Shown in pieces: positions 17,774-26,041 of a stretch of 64,000 bases of DNA (its first letter is position 1; each line of letters begins with the position of its first letter). The stretch spans positions 2,728,001 through 2,792,000 of the forward strand of contig NZ_LR134477.1 in assembly GCF_900637975.1 (NCBI RefSeq), given 5' to 3'. The notes under the pieces are model-generated. The model was not told the origin of the DNA, did no database searches, and saw nothing but the letters and a program-made list of their open reading frames with translations. Both the position numbers and the translations under genes were made by a program. The DNA comes from Actinomyces viscosus. GTDB taxonomy: Bacteria > Actinomycetota > Actinomycetes > Actinomycetales > Actinomycetaceae.

Positions 17774-20241
17774 GACTTCTCCGCGTGGGCCTTGTGCGGG
17801 ATGAGGGCCGGGTCACCGACCTGCTCGTACTCCCGGGAGACCTTCTTCATGAGCGAGGAGGCGATCATCGTCTCGGGCGCGTAGAAGTTGGACTCCTGGT
17901 ACGGGTCCTCCGACGTCGTCGTGTCCCGGTTGCGGATCGTCTGGATGATGCGGATGAGGGCGCAGACCATGACGAAGGCGACCATGACCAGGAAGACGAT
18001 CGACAGCGTCCCCTGGATCATCGTGTTGCGCACGATCGCCCGGGTCTCCTCGATCTTGGCCGGGTCGCTCAGCGTGGGCAGCAGCGCCTTGGCGTTGCGG
18101 TACTGCTGGAAGTAGCCCACGAGCGGGTCGGTGGAGAAGATCTTCTGCCACGACGCCGTGAAGGTGACGGCCGTGTCGAACACCAGCGGGATCGCGGGTA
18201 TCCACACCCACTTCGTGTAGCCCTTGCGCACCACCATGACGGTGACCACGAGCAGGGCCACGGCCGCGATGAGCTGGTTGGCGATGCCGAACAGCGGGTA
18301 CAGCGTCTGGATGCCGCCGCGCGGGTCGGTGACGCCCATGAGGAGCAGGGCTCCCCAGGAGGCGACGACGACGGCCGTGGTCCCCCAGGCGCCCACGTGC
18401 CAGGACGGGTCCTTGAACCTGGGGAAGGCGTTGCCCAGCGCGTCGGAGAGCTGGAAGCGGGCCACGCGAGTGACGGCGTCGACGGCCGAGAGGATGAACA
18501 GGGCCTCGAACATGATGGCGAAGTGGTACCAGAAGCCCATCATGGCGCGCCCACCGCCGATCTGGTGGAGGATGTGGGCGATGCCCACCGACAGGGTGGG
18601 GGCGCCGCCGGTGCGCGAGACGACGTTGGGCTCACCGACGTCGCTGGCCAGGCGCTCCAGGGCCTCGGCGCCCGTGTAGGTCTTGGGGTTGCCGTTGTCG
18701 TCCCAGGAGTCCCACTCGGGGTTGAGCGTGCGGCCCTGGGCGTCGGTGACACCGAGTTTGGCCACGGCGGCCTCCGCGAGCCTCTCGCAGTGGTGCTCGG
18801 GGTCGTCGGCGGTCTTACAGGGGGCGGAGGAGACCACCTCGGGGCCGGCGATCTTGTTCATGGTCGCCGTCGAGGTGTTCATGGAGAAGTAGATGCCCGG
18901 GCTCAGCGAGACCGCGGCCGCCAGCGCCATGATCGCCACGAAGGACTCCATGAGCATGCCGCCGTAGCCGATCATGCGGACCTGGGTCTCCTTCTCCACC
19001 ATCTTGGGGCTGGTGCCCGAGGCGACCATGGCGTGCATCCCGGACAGGGCGCCGCAGGCGATGGTGATGAACAGGAAGGGGAAGAGGGTGCCGGCGAAGA
19101 CCGGGCCGTCGGTGTTGAAGGCGAACTCGGTGACGGCGGACATCTCCACCAGGGGGCGCACGATGATGATGCCCAGGGCCAGGATCGTGATGGTGCCGAC
19201 CTTCATGAAGGTCGACAGGTAGTCGCGCGGGGTGAGCAGGACCCACACGGGCAGGACCGCGGCCAGGAAGCCGTAGATGATCATGGCCCACACCAGGGCG
19301 GTGGGGGACAGGTGCAGGTAGTGGCCGAAGGAGGACTCGGCCACCCAGCGCCCGCCGATGATGACGGCGATGAGCAGGCCGAAGCCGACGAAGGAGACCT
19401 GGGTGATCTTTCCGGGCTGGACGAAGCGCAGCCACAGGCCCATCCCGATGGCGATCGGGATCGTCATGCCCACGGAGAAGACGCCCCAGGGGGAGGCGGC
19501 CAGGGCGTTGACGCAGACCATGGCCAGGACGGCCAGGACGATCATGAGCATGACGAAGACGACGACGGTGGCCACGATGCCGCCGACCTTCCCGATCTCG
19601 TCGGTGGCCATCTGGCCCAGCGAGCGCCCGCCGCGGCGCATGGAGAAGAACAGGACGAGCATGTCCTGGACCGCGCCGGCCACGAGCACGCCGATGATGA
19701 TCCACAGGGTCCCGGGCAGGTAGCCCATCTGGGCCGCCAGGACCGGGCCGACCAGCGGGCCGGCGCCGGCAATGGCCGCGAAGTGGTGGCCGTAGAGGAC
19801 GACGCGGTGGGTGGGGTCGAAGTCGCGCCCGTTGTTGATGCGCTCGGCCGGGGTGGCGTTGGTGTCGTCGGGGCGCATGATGCGCCGCTGGATGTAGAGG
19901 GCGTAGAAGCGGTACCCGATCGCGTAGGTGCACACGGCGGTGACCACGAACCAGATGGTGTTGACGTGCTCGCCGCGCACGATCGCCAGCATCCACCAGC
20001 CCAGGACCCCCAGGGCCGTGATGACCACCCATGTGGCGATCCGTGCGGGTGTCCATCGATTGTCAGGACGTATGCCGACGGGGACGCCGTCGGCGTTGCG
20101 GATGATCCGTTTCTCCTCCTGCTCCGTGTAGGTGGGCAGAGAGGCTTCTTTCTGGGGCATCGGGATTCCGTTCTCGTCGTCGAGAAAAGGTGTGGCGTCA
20201 TCGTCTCCGGTGACGGCTTCCAGGGTATTCCTCCTGGTCAC
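17770..20241 (-). CDS. cstA: Carbon starvation protein CstA
   Basis: This large polytopic membrane protein of up to 823 residues belongs to the CstA family, known for pyruvate or peptide uptake under carbon limitation. The signature GHHFAAIAGAGPLVGPVLAA lies near residue 150 and some sixteen hydrophobic helices follow. A cysteine-bearing insertion (SSAPCKTADDPEHHCERLA) lies in an external loop. The annotated GTG at 20241 lacks a ribosome site. AGGAGG occurs just inside the frame, so the true start may be slightly downstream, for example a non-ATG codon near 20223 or ATG at 20160. The YbdD-like gene follows with a four-base overlap. Confidence 0.93.
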   Translation of the reverse strand: MTRRNTLEAVTGDDDATPFLDDENGIPMPQKEASLPTYTEQEEKRIIRNADGVPVGIRPDNRWTPARIATWVVITALGVLGWWMLAIVRGEHVNTIWFVVTAVCTYAIGYRFYALYIQRRIMRPDDTNATPAERINNGRDFDPTHRVVLYGHHFAAIAGAGPLVGPVLAAQMGYLPGTLWIIIGVLVAGAVQDMLVLFFSMRRGGRSLGQMATDEIGKVGGIVATVVVFVMLMIVLAVLAMVCVNALAASPWGVFSVGMTIPIAIGMGLWLRFVQPGKITQVSFVGFGLLIAVIIGGRWVAESSFGHYLHLSPTALVWAMIIYGFLAAVLPVWVLLTPRDYLSTFMKVGTITILALGIIIVRPLVEMSAVTEFAFNTDGPVFAGTLFPFLFITIACGALSGMHAMVASGTSPKMVEKETQVRMIGYGGMLMESFVAIMALAAAVSLSPGIYFSMNTSTATMNKIAGPEVVSSAPCKTADDPEHHCERLAEAAVAKLGVTDAQGRTLNPEWDSWDDNGNPKTYTGAEALERLASDVGEPNVVSRTGGAPTLSVGIAHILHQIGGGRAMMGFWYHFAIMFEALFILSAVDAVTRVARFQLSDALGNAFPRFKDPSWHVGAWGTTAVVVASWGALLLMGVTDPRGGIQTLYPLFGIANQLIAAVALLVVTVMVVRKGYTKWVWIPAIPLVFDTAVTFTASWQKIFSTDPLVGYFQQYRNAKALLPTLSDPAKIEETRAIVRNTMIQGTLSIVFLVMVAFVMVCALIRIIQTIRNRDTTTSEDPYQESNFYAPETMIASSLMKKVSREYEQVGDPALIPHKAHAEKS

Positions 20242-20350
20242 AGAAAGGAAGCGATGAGGGCGGACGACGGCGGGAAGTCGGTCCGGGAAGCCCGGTATCC
20301 ATCCTATTTATCCCACCTATTGGAGATTGCTTCCGTCGGTTACCCGCCGG

Positions 20351-21676
20351 CTACCCGTTGGTACCTCGCACGAGGTCGTTCAGGGCCCGGCGCGGACTGG
20401 GCCTCACGGTGCGCTCGGGGAAGCCGACGCGGAAGGCGAGCAGGCTCTGGGGCGCTGGGACGTCGGTGATGGTGGCCCACCGCTGCGAGAACCGGTCCTG
20501 TAGGCCCTGTGCGGTGTCGCGAGCGATCCGCTCGGAGACCTGGTTCATGTGGTGCAGCCCGAGCCCGGCGGCCGTCGCGGCCAGGTGGACGTGCTGGAGC
20601 AGGCGGCCGCCGTCGAGACGGTTGCGGGGCTCGGAGACGTCGTCGACACAGACGATCCCGTAGGCGCGGGCGGTGGCGGTGTGGACCTCGCGGGTGCTCT
20701 TGACCCAGAAGGAGTCGGAGGACTCGCGCGACTGGGCGGGCAGGATCTTGGCCGCCGCCAGCATGGCGTCGCTCAGGCCCTGACAGTCCAGGGTCAGCCC
20801 GTCGCGGTGGGCGTCGATCTGCGAGCGGTCGTTGCGCATCCAGGCGAAGGAGTCCGCCGACATCTCGGCGTCGTTGGCGATCGCCTGGGTGGCCTCCACG
20901 TACAGGTCGCCCAGGGCCGCCACGGCGGAGGGCTCGGTTACCCAGACGATCCGGGCGCCCTGTGGTGCGGCCCCGGTCAGCGAGTCGAGCATGGTCCGCT
21001 CCGGCATGCGGGCGGTGAAGGGGCCGCGGTACGTATGGCGCCGCGGGATCGCCGCGGCCAGCTCCTGCTCCCAGGAGGCCGGTGGATCGGCGTCGGTGAT
21101 GCTGACGCGAGCGACGTGGTCGGACTGCTCGGAGCCGCCGTCGGGCCAGGACTCGACCTGTGCCTGTTTGCCCTGGGCGCGGGCGGCGACCTCGATGGAG
21201 TAGAGGGCGCAGCCGAAACCGGCGGTGCGCTCGCGGCCGTCCGGATCGCACAGCGGCGTGAGGCGGCCGGGATCGGCGTGCAGGTCGATGCGGCCGGTGG
21301 AAGCGTCGGGGCTGTCGGCCGCATCGACGGTGAAGAGCCAGGGCTGGATGTTGTGCGGGTTGGCCGCCAACGTGGCGGCCGCGACGATCCCCCGCAGCCC
21401 GGGGCTGGCCGGGGTCCACTGCCGCCAGAGCTCATAGGGCGCTCCGCGGCCGGCGCTCCAGACGCCGTTGGTGGCCCCGCGTACGGCGATTCCGGTCGCC
21501 CCGGTGGCCAGGGCCGCGCCGCCGATGCCGGCGGCCTTGAGCGCTGTGCGCCGGGAGAGGCGACGACCTTTGCGCGGCTGGCGGTCGGAGTGCGCGGGGG
21601 CCGCGTCGGAGGCGTCGAGCCGGGTGCTCTCGGTGCCGGGGGCGGCCTGGTCGGCCGGGCTGGTCGGCGGGGTCAT
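20351..21676 (-). CDS. Tat-exported Acg-like nitroreductase-family protein
   Basis: This 441-residue protein starts with a twin-arginine signal: RRLSRRTALKAAG around residues 38-50, then a hydrophobic alanine/glycine stretch. The mature part resembles Acg/Rv2032-type proteins, which have a tandem nitroreductase fold. Features include NPHNIQPW, RRHTYRGPF and a C-terminal LAFRVGFPE. Acg of M. tuberculosis is thought to sequester flavin, so enzymatic activity is not certain. It overlaps the upstream tetR stop by four bases and is very likely controlled by that repressor. Confidence 0.85.
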   Translation of the reverse strand: MTPPTSPADQAAPGTESTRLDASDAAPAHSDRQPRKGRRLSRRTALKAAGIGGAALATGATGIAVRGATNGVWSAGRGAPYELWRQWTPASPGLRGIVAAATLAANPHNIQPWLFTVDAADSPDASTGRIDLHADPGRLTPLCDPDGRERTAGFGCALYSIEVAARAQGKQAQVESWPDGGSEQSDHVARVSITDADPPASWEQELAAAIPRRHTYRGPFTARMPERTMLDSLTGAAPQGARIVWVTEPSAVAALGDLYVEATQAIANDAEMSADSFAWMRNDRSQIDAHRDGLTLDCQGLSDAMLAAAKILPAQSRESSDSFWVKSTREVHTATARAYGIVCVDDVSEPRNRLDGGRLLQHVHLAATAAGLGLHHMNQVSERIARDTAQGLQDRFSQRWATITDVPAPQSLLAFRVGFPERTVRPSPRRALNDLVRGTNG

Positions 21677-22365
21677 GCGTGGTCTCCGTCGTCGGCGTTG
21701 GCGGGCAGGTGCAGGGTGCGGCGTCCGGCGTCGGTCAGGTGCGGCTCGATGATGGCGCGGCCGTAGCGCTGGGAGTCGACCCGGGCGTCGTCGACGGCCT
21801 CGGCGAAGGGCTGGGCGGTCTCGGAGACGAGCCAGAGCATGCTGATGAGGTCGCGAATGGTGGTCGGTGCGGTCGGCGGTTGCAGGAGTCCGGCGTCGAT
21901 GATGCGCTCGACGACGCCGACGAGCTCGTCGCGGCGAGTGGTGTAGCTGCGGCGGTAGGCCTCGGCCAGGGCCGGGTCGGTGTGGAGCAGGGGGAAGAGG
22001 TCGCGCAGGAAGAAGGCGTAGGCCGGATCCGGCTGCTGCGTCTGGGTGATGCGGTCCCAGAGCGTGCGCAGGGCGCCAGCCGGCTCGCTCACCTGCTCGG
22101 CGGGGATGCGCATGCGCTCGGACCAGTCGTCGAACAGGGCGCGGACGATCTCCGCCTTGGAGCGGAACCAGTAGTACAGGTTCCCCGGGCTGATCCCGGC
22201 CTGAGCGGCGATCTGGTTGGTGGTGACCGGGTCGATGCCGTGCTGGGCGAACAGGTGGCGGGCCGCGTCCAGGATCGCGGTGCGGCGTCGGGCCGTGCGT
22301 TGGGGCGCTCGCGGGGACCTCGGGGGGTCGGGAGCTGTGGAAGGTCGAGGGGCGTCGTCAGTCAT
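21673..22365 (-). CDS. TetR-family repressor
   Basis: This is a 230-residue regulator. The N-terminal helix-turn-helix reads TAILDAARHLFAQHG, then VTTNQIAAQAGISPGNLYYWF, typical of the family and of the YvdT/AcrR style. The C-terminal half is the ligand-binding and dimerisation region. The gene is first in a two-gene operon with the Acg-like gene. A perfect inverted repeat starts 14 bases upstream of its ATG, so autoregulation is expected. Confidence 0.92.
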   Translation of the reverse strand: MTDDAPRPSTAPDPPRSPRAPQRTARRRTAILDAARHLFAQHGIDPVTTNQIAAQAGISPGNLYYWFRSKAEIVRALFDDWSERMRIPAEQVSEPAGALRTLWDRITQTQQPDPAYAFFLRDLFPLLHTDPALAEAYRRSYTTRRDELVGVVERIIDAGLLQPPTAPTTIRDLISMLWLVSETAQPFAEAVDDARVDSQRYGRAIIEPHLTDAGRRTLHLPANADDGDHA

Positions 22366-22379
22366 GGCGCCACTGTAGA

Positions 22380-22407
22380 CCTTGTTAGAGTAAAAACTCT
22401 AACAAGG
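22380..22407. promoter_or_regulatory. Probable TetR operator
   Basis: A perfect inverted repeat with 12-base arms (CCTTGTTAGAGT and ACTCTAACAAGG) surrounds an AAAA spacer. It lies 14 bases upstream of the TetR gene start and is the most AT-rich spot in the neighbourhood. The position is ideal for repressor blocking of the promoter. Confidence 0.85.
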
Positions 22408-22485
22408 GTCGAGGAGTGTCCTGCTGGTGTCCATGGGGGCGGGTGCCTGCCGTTCCCATAAGGATCGCGACGTGCCACAATGAGA

Positions 22486-22517
22486 GGGAGCCACCTGGCT
22501 GCAACCGGATGGCTCCC
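22486..22517 (-). terminator. Terminator of microprotein gene A
   Basis: GGGAGCCA and TGGCTCCC form a strong stem, with further pairing inside (CCGG/CCAGG region). It lies nine bases after the stop codon of gene A and is followed on the minus strand by TCTCATT. The same structure is kept in unit B. Confidence 0.85.
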
Positions 22518-22525
22518 GAAGGGAC

Positions 22526-22669
22526 TCAGGCCCGGAGGAGCTCGAACAAGCTGATCAGGACCCCGGCAACGGATGCGAGAGCGCTAACTACTTCGCACCA
22601 TGTCGGGGTTCTGTGCCGTCCGGATCGCTTCGGTACTGCGTGACGTAGCCGGTAACGACGTGCGTGCAC
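22526..22669 (-). CDS. Microprotein A, 47 residues, unknown function
   Basis: This gene starts with GTG at 22669 and has AGGAGG nine bases upstream. The product is a basic N-terminal half (RRYRLRH, then PKRSGRHR), a PTWCE motif, and a C-terminal amphipathic or membrane-prone helix (VVSALASVAGVLISLFELL). From RR onward it aligns without gaps with microprotein B, with 27 of 44 residues identical by my count and mostly conservative changes in the hydrophobic part, which argues for real coding. I know no family for it. A type I toxin-like peptide, leaderless bacteriocin or small membrane regulator are possible. Confidence 0.75.
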   Translation of the reverse strand: MHARRYRLRHAVPKRSGRHRTPTWCEVVSALASVAGVLISLFELLRA

Positions 22670-22695
22670 AGTCCTTCACCTCCTCTCGGTCGATC

Positions 22696-22725
22696 GACAC
22701 CCTGCCGAACAAGCAGGAAGGTGTC
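22696..22725 (-). promoter_or_regulatory. 5' leader hairpin of microprotein gene A
   Basis: On the minus strand GACAC-CTT-CCTGC pairs with GCAGG-GTGTC, leaving a three-base bulge. The stem ends just upstream of the ribosome site, so it could influence translation. An equivalent hairpin is kept in unit B despite sequence differences. Confidence 0.6.
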
Positions 22726-22889
22726 AGGGGTGATCCACCGTGGAAGGCGTCTTTACTATGGCACGCCCCGGCGACACGAAGCGGCCGGCTTCGATGCCAT
22801 GACGGCGCATCTTCTGATGTCTTGCTCTAAGACCTATGGATGGCGGCCCGTGATGTGGACAGTGCCGGACTCGGGTTGCCATAATGAGA

Positions 22890-22921
22890 GGGAGCCACCC
22901 GGCTGCCACCGGATGGCTCCC
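22890..22921 (-). terminator. Terminator of microprotein gene B
   Basis: GGGAGCCATCCGG and CCGGGTGGCTCCC form a stem with one mismatch around TGGCAG, nine bases after the stop codon of gene B. It is followed on the minus strand by TCTCATTATGG. Confidence 0.85.
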
Positions 22922-22930
22922 GAAGGGGCA

Positions 22931-23071
22931 TCAGCCCTTGAGGAGCTGAATCAAGCTGACAAGAGCTCCGACGGCGGCTGCGAGGGCGCTAACCATCTCG
23001 CACCACGTCGGGGCTCTGTGCTGTCCAGCGTCCTTCGGTGCTGTGTGCCGAGGGCGGTACCTTCTGCACAT
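22931..23071 (-). CDS. Microprotein B, 46 residues, unknown function
   Basis: This gene starts with ATG at 23071 and has AGGAGG eight bases upstream, a better start than its paralogue. The product has the same plan as microprotein A: basic RRYRPRH and PKDAGQHR segments, PTWCE, then a hydrophobic helix (MVSALAAAVGALVSLIQLLK). The single cysteine in PTWCE is conserved between the two, and B has an additional one at position 2. Neither has a recognisable cleavable signal. The function is unknown. The arrangement as independent tandem units with their own terminators resembles multicopy type I toxin loci. Confidence 0.78.
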   Translation of the reverse strand: MCRRYRPRHTAPKDAGQHRAPTWCEMVSALAAAVGALVSLIQLLKG

Positions 23072-23096
23072 TCCCTTCACCTCCTCTCGGTGGGTC

Positions 23097-23123
23097 GACA
23101 CCCTGCTGAATCAAGCAGGTGTC
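23097..23123 (-). promoter_or_regulatory. 5' leader hairpin of microprotein gene B
   Basis: GACACCTGCT and AGCAGGGTGTC pair with one bulged G around TGATTC. It sits just upstream of AGGAGG in the same place as the hairpin in unit A. Confidence 0.6.
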
Positions 23124-23242
23124 AGGGGTGACCCGCCGTGGAAGGCGTCTTTACTATGGCACGCCCCGGCGACACGTATCCGTATCCGGGGCAGACCTGG
23201 CTCCGGGCTTAGCGGGTGGGTGCAGGCGGCTACCCTGGCGTC

Positions 23243-24826
23243 GTGTCCGTGCTCCAGCCCGTCCTCGACGTCCTCGCGCAGGCGCCGATCCTCACCGTCT
23301 TCCTCGTCATCGGTCTGGGGACCGCCGTCGGGCAGATCCCGCTCGGGCCGATCCGCTTCGGGGCGGCCGGGGCGCTCTTCGTAGGACTGGCGGTCGGGGC
23401 CCTCGACCCCCGCCTGGGCGCGAACCTCACCCTGCTGCGCAGCCTGGGCCTTGCGCTGTTCTGCTACACCGTGGGCCTGGCCGCCGGCAACACCTTCTTC
23501 CGCGACCTGCGCCGACAGCTGCCGCTCATGGCCCTGTGCGTTCTCGCCCTGGTCCTGGCCGGCGGGGCCGGCGGCCTCTTCTCCCGCCTGACCGGCGTGA
23601 GCCCGGCCATGGACTCCGGCGCCTACGCCGGCGCCCTGACCTCACCGGTGCTCGACGCCGCCATCGAGGCCGCCGGGACCCAGGAGCCCGCCGTCGGCTA
23701 CGCCCTGGCCTACCCGGTGGGCGTCGCCGTCGCCATCCTCATCGTCGCCGGGGTCGTGGGTCGGTCCTGGCCCGGGCGGCGCGACCCGAGACCCGCCAGC
23801 GCCGACGGCATCACCGCCACCAGCGTCTACCTGCTCCAGCGCGTGGCCCTCGGCGAGATGGAGGCCTTCAAGGAGGGACGCATCCGCATCTCCTACCTCG
23901 AGCGCGACGGGCACACCCGGGTCGTGGCCCCCGGCGAGGAGCTGCTGCCCGGGGACAAGGTCGTCATCGTCGGGGCACCGGCCGCCGTCGAGGCCGCCGT
24001 GCACGACCTGGGCACCGGGCTCAACAAGTGCCTGGCCAAGGACCGCAGCGTCGTCGACTTCCGGCGCCTGACCGTCTCCTCCACGCGCGTGGCCGGACGC
24101 ACCATCGCCGAGGTCGATATGCCTGGGCGCTTCCAGGGCGTCATCACCCGCGTCAAGCGCGGTGACCTGGACCTGCTGGCCCGCGAGGACCTCGTCCTGG
24201 AGCTCGGCGACCGGGTGCTGGCGGTCGTGCCCAGCGACGAGCTGGAGAAGGCGGCGGACTGGTTCGGCGACTCCGAGCGCTCCATCGCCCAGATCGACGC
24301 CTTCTCCGTGGGCGTCGGCATGGCGCTGGGCGTGCTGGTGGGGCTGGTCGCGATCCCGCTGCCCGGCGGCATCACCCTGCGGCTCGGGGTGGCGGCCGGG
24401 CCGCTCGTCGTCGGCATGGTCCTGGGGTGGGTGGGCCGCACCGGCCCCTTCCTGTGGGGGCTGCCGCACGCCGCCAACGCCACCATCCGCCAGCTGGGGC
24501 TGCTGTTCTTCCTGGCCGCGATCGGGCTGGCCTCCGGGCCCGACTTCGCGGCCTCGGCCTTCTCGACGACGGGCCTCAAGGTCGGGCTGCTCGCCGCGCT
24601 CATCGTGGCGGTCAACGCGATCGTCCTGCTGGCCGGGGCGCGCTGGGCCGGGGTGTCCGCGCAGCGCGCCGCCGGGGGCCTGGCCGGGCTCGTCGGCCAG
24701 CCCGCGATCCTCGCCTTCGCCCTGTCCCGGCGCGACGACGAGCGCATCGAGGCCGGCTACGCCACCCTGTTCGCCCTGGCCATCGTCGTCAAGATCGTCA
24801 TGGTCCAGGTGCTCGTGGCCCTCTAG
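23243..24826 (+). CDS. AspT/YidE-type transporter with TrkA_C domains
   Basis: This 527-residue membrane protein is built as two homologous membrane halves (about 1-180 and 360-527) separated by a soluble region with TrkA_C-like ligand-binding sequence (VVAPGEELLPGDKVVIVG, then LELGDRVLAVV). Conserved family signatures include GALTSPVLDAAIEA in the first half and GLAGLVGQPAILAF in the second. The family includes the aspartate:alanine exchanger AspT and the uncharacterised YidE/YbjL. The substrate here cannot be read from sequence. GTG at 23243 is chosen as the start, giving an immediate hydrophobic N-terminus. Confidence 0.88.
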   Translation: MSVLQPVLDVLAQAPILTVFLVIGLGTAVGQIPLGPIRFGAAGALFVGLAVGALDPRLGANLTLLRSLGLALFCYTVGLAAGNTFFRDLRRQLPLMALCVLALVLAGGAGGLFSRLTGVSPAMDSGAYAGALTSPVLDAAIEAAGTQEPAVGYALAYPVGVAVAILIVAGVVGRSWPGRRDPRPASADGITATSVYLLQRVALGEMEAFKEGRIRISYLERDGHTRVVAPGEELLPGDKVVIVGAPAAVEAAVHDLGTGLNKCLAKDRSVVDFRRLTVSSTRVAGRTIAEVDMPGRFQGVITRVKRGDLDLLAREDLVLELGDRVLAVVPSDELEKAADWFGDSERSIAQIDAFSVGVGMALGVLVGLVAIPLPGGITLRLGVAAGPLVVGMVLGWVGRTGPFLWGLPHAANATIRQLGLLFFLAAIGLASGPDFAASAFSTTGLKVGLLAALIVAVNAIVLLAGARWAGVSAQRAAGGLAGLVGQPAILAFALSRRDDERIEAGYATLFALAIVVKIVMVQVLVAL

Positions 24827-24854
24827 CCCCACGACGCAGCCGGGACAGCCGGGT

Positions 24855-25283
24855 TCAGGCGGCGGCGTCGCGCTCGGCGAAGACCTCGCGGGCCACGAAG
24901 GTGGCGTTGAGCGCTCGCGGGAAGCCGGCGTAGACCGAGGCGTGCAGGATCGCCTCGATGACCTCCTCACGGGTCAGGCCCACGTTGAGGGCGGCCCCGA
25001 TGTGGATCCGCAGCTGCGGCTCGCAGCCGCCCAGGGCCGTGAGCACGCCGATGGTGACGAGCTGGCGGCTGCGCGGGTCCAGGCCGGGGCGGGCGTAGAC
25101 GTCCCCGAAGCCGAAGGCCGCGATGTGGTGGCCGAGCGCCGGACTGATGTCGGCCAGGGAGTCGATGACGGCCTGGGCCGCCTCGCCGTCGACCGAGCGG
25201 GCGACCTCCAGGCCGCGCTCGCGCCGGGCCAGGTTCTCGGGGCTGTCGACGTCGTACTGGGGGTGGACGGGCGCAGTGGTCAT
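24855..25283 (-). CDS. Carboxymuconolactone decarboxylase/AhpD-like protein
   Basis: This is a 142-residue all-helical protein of the CMD family, with ARPGLDPRSRQLVTIGVLTA in the middle and LNVGLTREEVIEAILHASVY with AGFP near the end. The family includes 4-carboxymuconolactone decarboxylase and AhpD-type peroxidases. The paired CxxC of AhpD is not present, so a decarboxylase-like or unknown role is more likely. ATG at 25283 follows AGGAGA at eight bases. It lies 139 bp downstream of a MerR gene on the same strand and is probably its target. Confidence 0.85.
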   Translation of the reverse strand: MTTAPVHPQYDVDSPENLARRERGLEVARSVDGEAAQAVIDSLADISPALGHHIAAFGFGDVYARPGLDPRSRQLVTIGVLTALGGCEPQLRIHIGAALNVGLTREEVIEAILHASVYAGFPRALNATFVAREVFAERDAAA

Positions 25284-25422
25284 GATGAGTTCTCCTCGCT
25301 GTTGTCGGTGTTGATGATGGTGGTGACGGTGATGGGCGGTGGGTGCCGGAGGTGGTGCGGGGCCCGCCGCCGGAGCCCGTCGACGAGGCTCGCGCCGGGG
25401 CGGGTGTCGGAGCCCTGCCGAG

Positions 25423-25953
25423 TCACGGGCCCTGGCGGGTGCCGGGTGCGGCGGCGTCGGCGTCCTTCGCGGCGGCCTGCTCCTCCAGCTGCCGGGTGTA
25501 GCCGGCGATCTTGTAGTCGGTGGCCTCCAGCGCGAGCCGCAGCTCGTCGATCCGATCCTGTAGGGCCTCGCGGTGCTCGGTGAGCATGGCCAGGCGCTCG
25601 GGCACCGTGTCCCGGCCGGCCTCGACCATGCCGACATAGCGCCGCAGGTCGTGGATCGTCATGCCCGAGGCCCGCATCCGGGTGAGGAAGACCAGGCGGC
25701 GCACGGCCGCGGCGTCGTAGCGACGGTGCCCGGAGGCGGCGCGCCCCACCCGCACGAGCCCGATCCGCTCGTAGTAGCGCAGCGTGTGGGCGCTGACGCC
25801 CAGGCGCTCGGCGGTGGTCGCGATGTCCCATCCGGCCGCATCGGGCCAGGGCCCCGGTCCGACGTCGTCGCTGGGTGGGACGGAGGCGAGCCGGAGCGCC
25901 TCGCGGAGCCGGGCGCCGTCGGGCTCGCCGCCCGGAGGACTCGTGGTGGTCAT
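25423..25953 (-). CDS. MerR-family transcriptional regulator
   Basis: This is a 176-residue regulator. The N-terminal winged helix reads DIATTAERLGVSAHTLRYYE, with RIGLVRVGRAASGHRRYD following, typical of MerR proteins. A long coiled coil (about 115-160, EHREALQDRIDELRLALE) serves dimerisation. There are no conserved metal-binding cysteines, so it is of the NmlR or drug-sensing sort rather than a metal sensor. A perfect palindrome lies upstream between it and the divergent gene. It likely controls itself and the CMD-like gene. Confidence 0.9.
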   Translation of the reverse strand: MTTTSPPGGEPDGARLREALRLASVPPSDDVGPGPWPDAAGWDIATTAERLGVSAHTLRYYERIGLVRVGRAASGHRRYDAAAVRRLVFLTRMRASGMTIHDLRRYVGMVEAGRDTVPERLAMLTEHREALQDRIDELRLALEATDYKIAGYTRQLEEQAAAKDADAAAPGTRQGP

Positions 25954-25969
25954 GACGCAGACGGTAGGG

Positions 25970-25987
25970 CTTCGAGCGCGCTCGAAG
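25970..25987. promoter_or_regulatory. Probable MerR operator palindrome
   Basis: CTTCGAGCGCGCTCGAAG is a perfect 18-base palindrome located 16 bases upstream of the MerR start, in the divergent region shared with the thiamine-binding-type gene. MerR operators commonly lie between -35 and -10 elements. I did not identify those elements with confidence. Confidence 0.7.
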
Positions 25988-26041
25988 ACAAGGGCAGGCG
26001 GATCGCCGGCCCGGGTGGCGGCGCGGGGCTAGCCTGGCCGC

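Larger units (their letters stand above)
22473..23176 (-). repeat. Tandem duplication carrying two microprotein genes
   Basis: Two directly repeated units, about 22473-22778 and 22878-23176, are clearly homologous along their whole length with about 100 bp of unrelated sequence between. Each, read on the minus strand, has the same order: a shared GTGTCGCCGGGGCGTGCCAT block with a possible -10 (CATAGT), a hairpin, AGGAGGTGAAGG, a short reading frame and a hairpin terminator. This accounts for most of the long gap between tetR and the transporter gene. Confidence 0.85.

Noticed and set aside
22664..23131. Plus-strand frame of 155 codons across the duplicated units
   Set aside because: It runs through terminators and both units in opposite sense and lacks a ribosome site. 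The minus-strand short frames show conserved coding instead.
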